A stretch of DNA of 8,857 nucleotides from JBDSLU01 sp039916225 (lineage in GTDB: Bacteria; Acidobacteriota; Vicinamibacteria; Vicinamibacterales; Vicinamibacteraceae). A program made the position numbers and the translations under genes. The first letter of the stretch is position 1. Every line of letters starts with the position of its first letter. This document shows positions 7,109-8,857 of the stretch, one piece after another. The stretch is taken from the NCBI GenBank assembly GCA_039916225.1, contig JBDSLU010000142.1, positions 1 through 8,857 on the forward strand, in the 5' to 3' direction. Below the pieces are notes generated by a model. It did not search any database. It was not told where the DNA came from and was given only the letters and a program-made list of their open reading frames with translations.

Positions 7109-8020
7109 ATGCCTACGATGACTCCGTCCGAGCTGCGATCGCGCCTGACCGGCGTGGTCGGCTTCCCCGTCACGCCGTTCACCGACGCCCTGGCGCTCGA
7201 TCTGCCCGGCCTCCGCGCCAACGTCGACGCGATGACGGCGCACCCGTTCTGCGTCATCGTCGCCGCCGGCGGCACCGGCGAGCTCTACTCGCTGGACACC
7301 GCCGAGCACACCGCTGTCGTCAAGACGTCGGTCGAGGCGACCGCCGGGCGCATGCCGGTGATCGCCGGCGTCGGCGGCAACCTGGGCGTCGCCATCGAAC
7401 AGGCGACGCAGGCATGGAAGGCCGGCGCCGACGGCATCCTGGCGCTGCCGCCGTACTACACGCACGCCGACGAAGCGGGCCTGCTCGCTTACTACGCCGC
7501 GATCGGCAAGGCGACGCCGCTCGGCTTGCTGGTCTACAGCCGTGACTGGGTCAATCCAGGCCCGGGTTTCGTCGCCAAGCTCGCCGACCTCCCGACCGCC
7601 ATCGCGTGGAAGGACGGCCAGGGCGATGCCCGGCGCTACCAGATCATCATGAACGCCGTCGGCGATCGCCTGCACTGGGTCGGCGGCGCCGGGGACGACC
7701 TGGTCGGCACCTACTACCGTCTCGGCATCCGCTGCTACACGTCGAGCATCTCGAACGTCTCGCCGAAGCTGGCGCTGCAGCTGCACGACGTCGCCGCGAA
7801 GGGCGATGAAGCGACGCTCGCCGAGCTGATGAAGAAGTACGTGGTACCGCTGTACGCCTTCCGAACCAAGCGCAAGGGCTTCGAGGTCTCGGTGATGAAG
7901 GCGATGATGCAGCTGCAGGGCCACGCCGCCGGGCCGGTGCGTCCGCCGCTCGCCAACGTCAACGCCGCGGAGCTCGACGAGCTGCGCGCGATGATGGACG
8001 CCTGGAAGCCTGTCCTCTAG
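7109..8020 (+). CDS. kdgD: 5-dehydro-4-deoxyglucarate dehydratase (DapA family)
   Basis: A 303-residue class I aldolase-fold (DapA/NanA superfamily) enzyme. It converts 5-dehydro-4-deoxy-D-glucarate to 2,5-dioxopentanoate, CO2 and water, the step after GudD. Motifs along the barrel are GVVGFPVTPF (15-24), the substrate-binding AAGGTGELYSL (52-62), ADGILALPPYYTH (107-119), Tyr143 in LVYSRD and the Schiff-base Lys168 in AWKDGQGD. The extended KDG context around the lysine, rather than the GxKD/E pattern of dihydrodipicolinate synthase, and the position directly after gudD support KdgD. The length matches the family (about 300). An in-frame ATG three codons downstream (7118) is an equally possible start. 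Neither start has a Shine-Dalgarno because the CAAC repeat lies upstream. The product needs a 2,5-dioxopentanoate dehydrogenase to reach 2-oxoglutarate, and none is in the window. Confidence 0.92.
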   Translation: MPTMTPSELRSRLTGVVGFPVTPFTDALALDLPGLRANVDAMTAHPFCVIVAAGGTGELYSLDTAEHTAVVKTSVEATAGRMPVIAGVGGNLGVAIEQATQAWKAGADGILALPPYYTHADEAGLLAYYAAIGKATPLGLLVYSRDWVNPGPGFVAKLADLPTAIAWKDGQGDARRYQIIMNAVGDRLHWVGGAGDDLVGTYYRLGIRCYTSSISNVSPKLALQLHDVAAKGDEATLAELMKKYVVPLYAFRTKRKGFEVSVMKAMMQLQGHAAGPVRPPLANVNAAELDELRAMMDAWKPVL

Positions 8021-8111
8021 GCCGGACCATTCTCGTACCGACGAACGCCCGGGCCAACATGCGTGTCATCGCGCCGGGCTGCAGCTCCAACCCGCCCGCC
8101 TTGCCCTTTGT

Positions 8112-8492
8112 CTACTGCTTCAGTTCGATCCGCAGGACGTGCATGTCCGTCGAGCCGACGTTCTCCACCGTGTGGACGACCGCGTCACTCCAGGCGAACG
8201 AGCCGGCCTCCCGATGGCCAACCTGCGGCGCCCGACCATCGACGGTAATCTTGGTGTCCTGGCTGGCGAAGTAGACGCTCAGGCCGTGCGGATGGCGGTG
8301 CCGTGGCTCGATGCTCCCCGGGCGGACGCGCACCTCCAGCACTCGCACGAAGATGTTCTCGAACGCGATCTTGTGGCTGTCTGGCGCGACGAGCACGGGA
8401 TCGAGCGGGTCTTCGCCCTGATGAAAGGCCGAGAGCGCGACGCCGACGACAATCGCGCCGATGGCGCTGAGCACCAACGTTTTCCGAGTCAC
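8112..8492 (-). CDS. Small exported or membrane-anchored cupin protein
   Basis: A 126-residue protein with one N-terminal hydrophobic segment (about residues 5-22, LVLSAIGAIVVGVALSAF) acting as signal or anchor, followed by a single small cupin barrel. Cupin motif 1 is seen as G59, H65, H67 in the GSIEPRHRHPHG stretch, with the spacing G-X5-H-X-H. Motif 2 has H107 and N111 (HTVEN) in the spacing H-X3-N. The glutamate normally found 4-5 residues after the second histidine is absent (Leu71/Ser72), though His69 could be an alternative ligand. The GTG start at 8492 is preceded by GGAGG with 6 nt spacing. Substrate and role are unknown; similar small cupins may be metal-binding stress or signalling proteins. 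It is convergent with kdgD and separated from it by 91 nt, so it is a separate transcription unit. Confidence 0.82.
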   Translation of the reverse strand: MTRKTLVLSAIGAIVVGVALSAFHQGEDPLDPVLVAPDSHKIAFENIFVRVLEVRVRPGSIEPRHRHPHGLSVYFASQDTKITVDGRAPQVGHREAGSFAWSDAVVHTVENVGSTDMHVLRIELKQ

Positions 8493-8498
8493 GGGAGG

Positions 8499-8503
8499 CC
8501 TCC
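8499..8503 (-). promoter_or_regulatory. Shine-Dalgarno of the cupin gene inside a palindrome
   Basis: The minus strand reads GGAGGCCTCCCGTG, giving GGAGG 6 nt before the GTG at 8492. The SD is the left half of a perfect 10-nt palindrome (GGAGGCCTCC, 8494-8503). Confidence 0.75.
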
Positions 8504-8581
8504 AAGCCGCGTGGATGGGCGTCAGCGGGGTCCGCAGGCATGCCGGACGTGCCGCCGGACGCCTCGATCCTGCGTGCGGCG

Positions 8582-8587
8582 ATTGTA
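8582..8587 (-). promoter_or_regulatory. Candidate -10 element of the cupin gene
   Basis: The minus strand has TACAAT (five of six to TATAAT) about 90 nt before the cupin GTG, within an otherwise GC-rich gap and just past the T-rich tail of the upstream terminator. No convincing -35 is seen at 16-18 nt. The predicted 5' leader would be roughly 80 nt. Confidence 0.35.
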
Positions 8588-8594
8588 GTACGCG

Positions 8595-8638
8595 AAAAGA
8601 GAACGCCCGTCCACGGGCATCTGCCGGGGACGGGCGTT
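8595..8638 (-). terminator. Intrinsic terminator for the gene entering from the right
   Basis: AACGCCCGTCC (8602-8612) and GGACGGGCGTT (8628-8638) form a perfect 11-bp stem with a 15-nt loop that can itself pair weakly (GGC with GCC). On the minus strand the stem is followed by CTCTTTTCG, a short T-rich tail; on the plus strand no T tract follows. Orientation and position fit termination of the transcript of the gene ending at 8783, before the cupin promoter. Confidence 0.7.
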
Positions 8639-8750
8639 GGCTGCGGCTCGATGTCGCGTCGGGCGCCGCACGACGAGGTCGCCGCCACCCGCGCTGCCCG
8701 ACGAGGCGCCTAGCGTCGTCGGAACAGCAGCGCGGATTGCGTGGCGGCCC

Positions 8751-8777
8751 GCGGCGGCGCCTGAGGGGCGCCGCCGC
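8751..8777 (-). other. Strong GC hairpin just after the right-hand gene
   Basis: GCGGCGGCGCC (8751-8761) and GGCGCCGCCGC (8767-8777) form a perfect 11-bp GC-only stem with a 5-nt loop. It begins 5 nt after the TGA stop at 8783-8785 on the minus strand. No T tract follows it, so it looks more like a 3' mRNA-stabilising structure or a pause hairpin than a standard intrinsic terminator. The space between it and the next hairpin shows no gene. Confidence 0.6.
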
Positions 8778-8782
8778 TAACA

Positions 8783-8857
8783 TCAGAGGTTCAGCTGCAT
8801 GACGGTGTTCGAGACGGCCGTGCCGCCGAGCACCAGGCAGTTCGCCGTGATGTCCTG
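8783..8857 (-). CDS. C-terminal end of an unrecognised protein (partial)
   Basis: The last 24 codons and TGA stop of a minus-strand gene that enters from the right edge. The tail reads DITANCLVLGGTAVSNTVMQL followed by Asn-Leu. Every codon in this stretch ends in G or C, as in the real genes nearby. A strong hairpin follows 5 nt after the stop and an intrinsic terminator about 145 nt further on, both as expected for a gene end. The alternating hydrophobic pattern suggests beta-strands of an extracellular or sandwich-like domain. I do not recognise the family. Confidence 0.6.
   Translation of the reverse strand, partial: QDITANCLVLGGTAVSNTVMQLNL

Noticed and set aside
5447..7924. Minus-strand open frame of about 825 codons opposite DUF1080, gudD and kdgD
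   Set aside because: It is fully antisense to three well-supported genes and its product is Arg/Asp/Val-rich with no recognisable motif. GC-rich codon bias leaves this frame open.
8021..8111. Possible bidirectional terminator between kdgD and the cupin gene
   Set aside because: Only a 6-bp GCCCGG/CCGGGC pair with a 21-nt loop and a 5-bp CGGGC/GCCCG pair are present, without T tracts in either direction. I cannot support an intrinsic terminator here.
8710..8785. Frameshifted continuation of the right-hand gene ending ALLFRRR, resembling a sorting-signal tail
   Set aside because: The +1 frame ends with a hydrophobic patch and arginines, but it has its own stop codon just upstream of the frame-0 stop, no PEP motif, and runs through the perfect hairpin. 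It is most likely chance.
8461..8802. Plus-strand open frame of 113 codons over the right-hand intergenic region
   Set aside because: It overlaps the cupin 5' end, both hairpins and the terminator, is Arg/Ala/Gly-rich, and has no ribosome site or recognisable motif.
1..8857. CRISPR array, tRNA/rRNA genes, insertion sequences, attachment sites or a defence system
   Set aside because: No spaced direct repeats, no cloverleaf or rRNA-like stretches, no transposase or integrase frames and no nuclease, toxin or reverse transcriptase motifs were seen on either strand.

Overview
The window is GC-rich throughout, with third codon positions almost entirely G or C in the real genes. It is densely packed with genes and six of its eight readable starts are GTG or TTG. 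The combination of an exported tricorn-type protease, a DUF1080 lipoprotein, a complete glycolate oxidase and a sugar-acid pathway suggests a heterotrophic soil or sediment bacterium, perhaps Acidobacteriota (Vicinamibacteria-like). That placement is inference; no rRNA or marker gene is present.

Layout. (1) Positions 1-4974, minus strand: one tightly coupled operon read glcD, glcE, glcF, then the N-terminal third of a tricorn protease homolog that runs off the left edge. glcD and glcE overlap by 4 nt, glcE and glcF are 5 nt apart, and the tricorn Shine-Dalgarno shares bases with the glcF stop codon. (2) Positions 4975-5021: a 47-bp divergent control region. Each flanking GTG start has a TANNNT -10-like hexamer only 6-7 nt upstream and no clear Shine-Dalgarno, which suggests leaderless transcripts from interlocked back-to-back promoters. 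(3) Positions 5022-8020, plus strand: DUF1080 lipoprotein, D-glucarate dehydratase (gudD) and 5-dehydro-4-deoxyglucarate dehydratase (kdgD). gudD and kdgD carry D-glucarate through 5-dehydro-4-deoxyglucarate to 2,5-dioxopentanoate. A C-rich CAAC-based tandem repeat fills the gap before kdgD. (4) Positions 8112-8492, minus strand: a small membrane-anchored or exported cupin, convergent with kdgD. (5) Positions 8493-8782: non-coding, with a candidate cupin promoter and two strong hairpins lying behind the last gene. (6) Positions 8783-8857, minus strand: the last 24 codons of an unrecognised gene.

How the parts fit. Both divergent operons oxidise or dehydrate small organic acids: glycolate to glyoxylate on the left, glucarate toward 2-oxoglutarate on the right. 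The shared 47-bp region makes coordinated or mutually exclusive expression plausible. No transporter, regulator or 2,5-dioxopentanoate dehydrogenase lies in the window, so those functions must be encoded elsewhere. I see no convincing new defence or mobile system. The most interesting points are the interlocked promoter region, the coupling of an exported tricorn protease to glycolate oxidase, and the repeat before kdgD.
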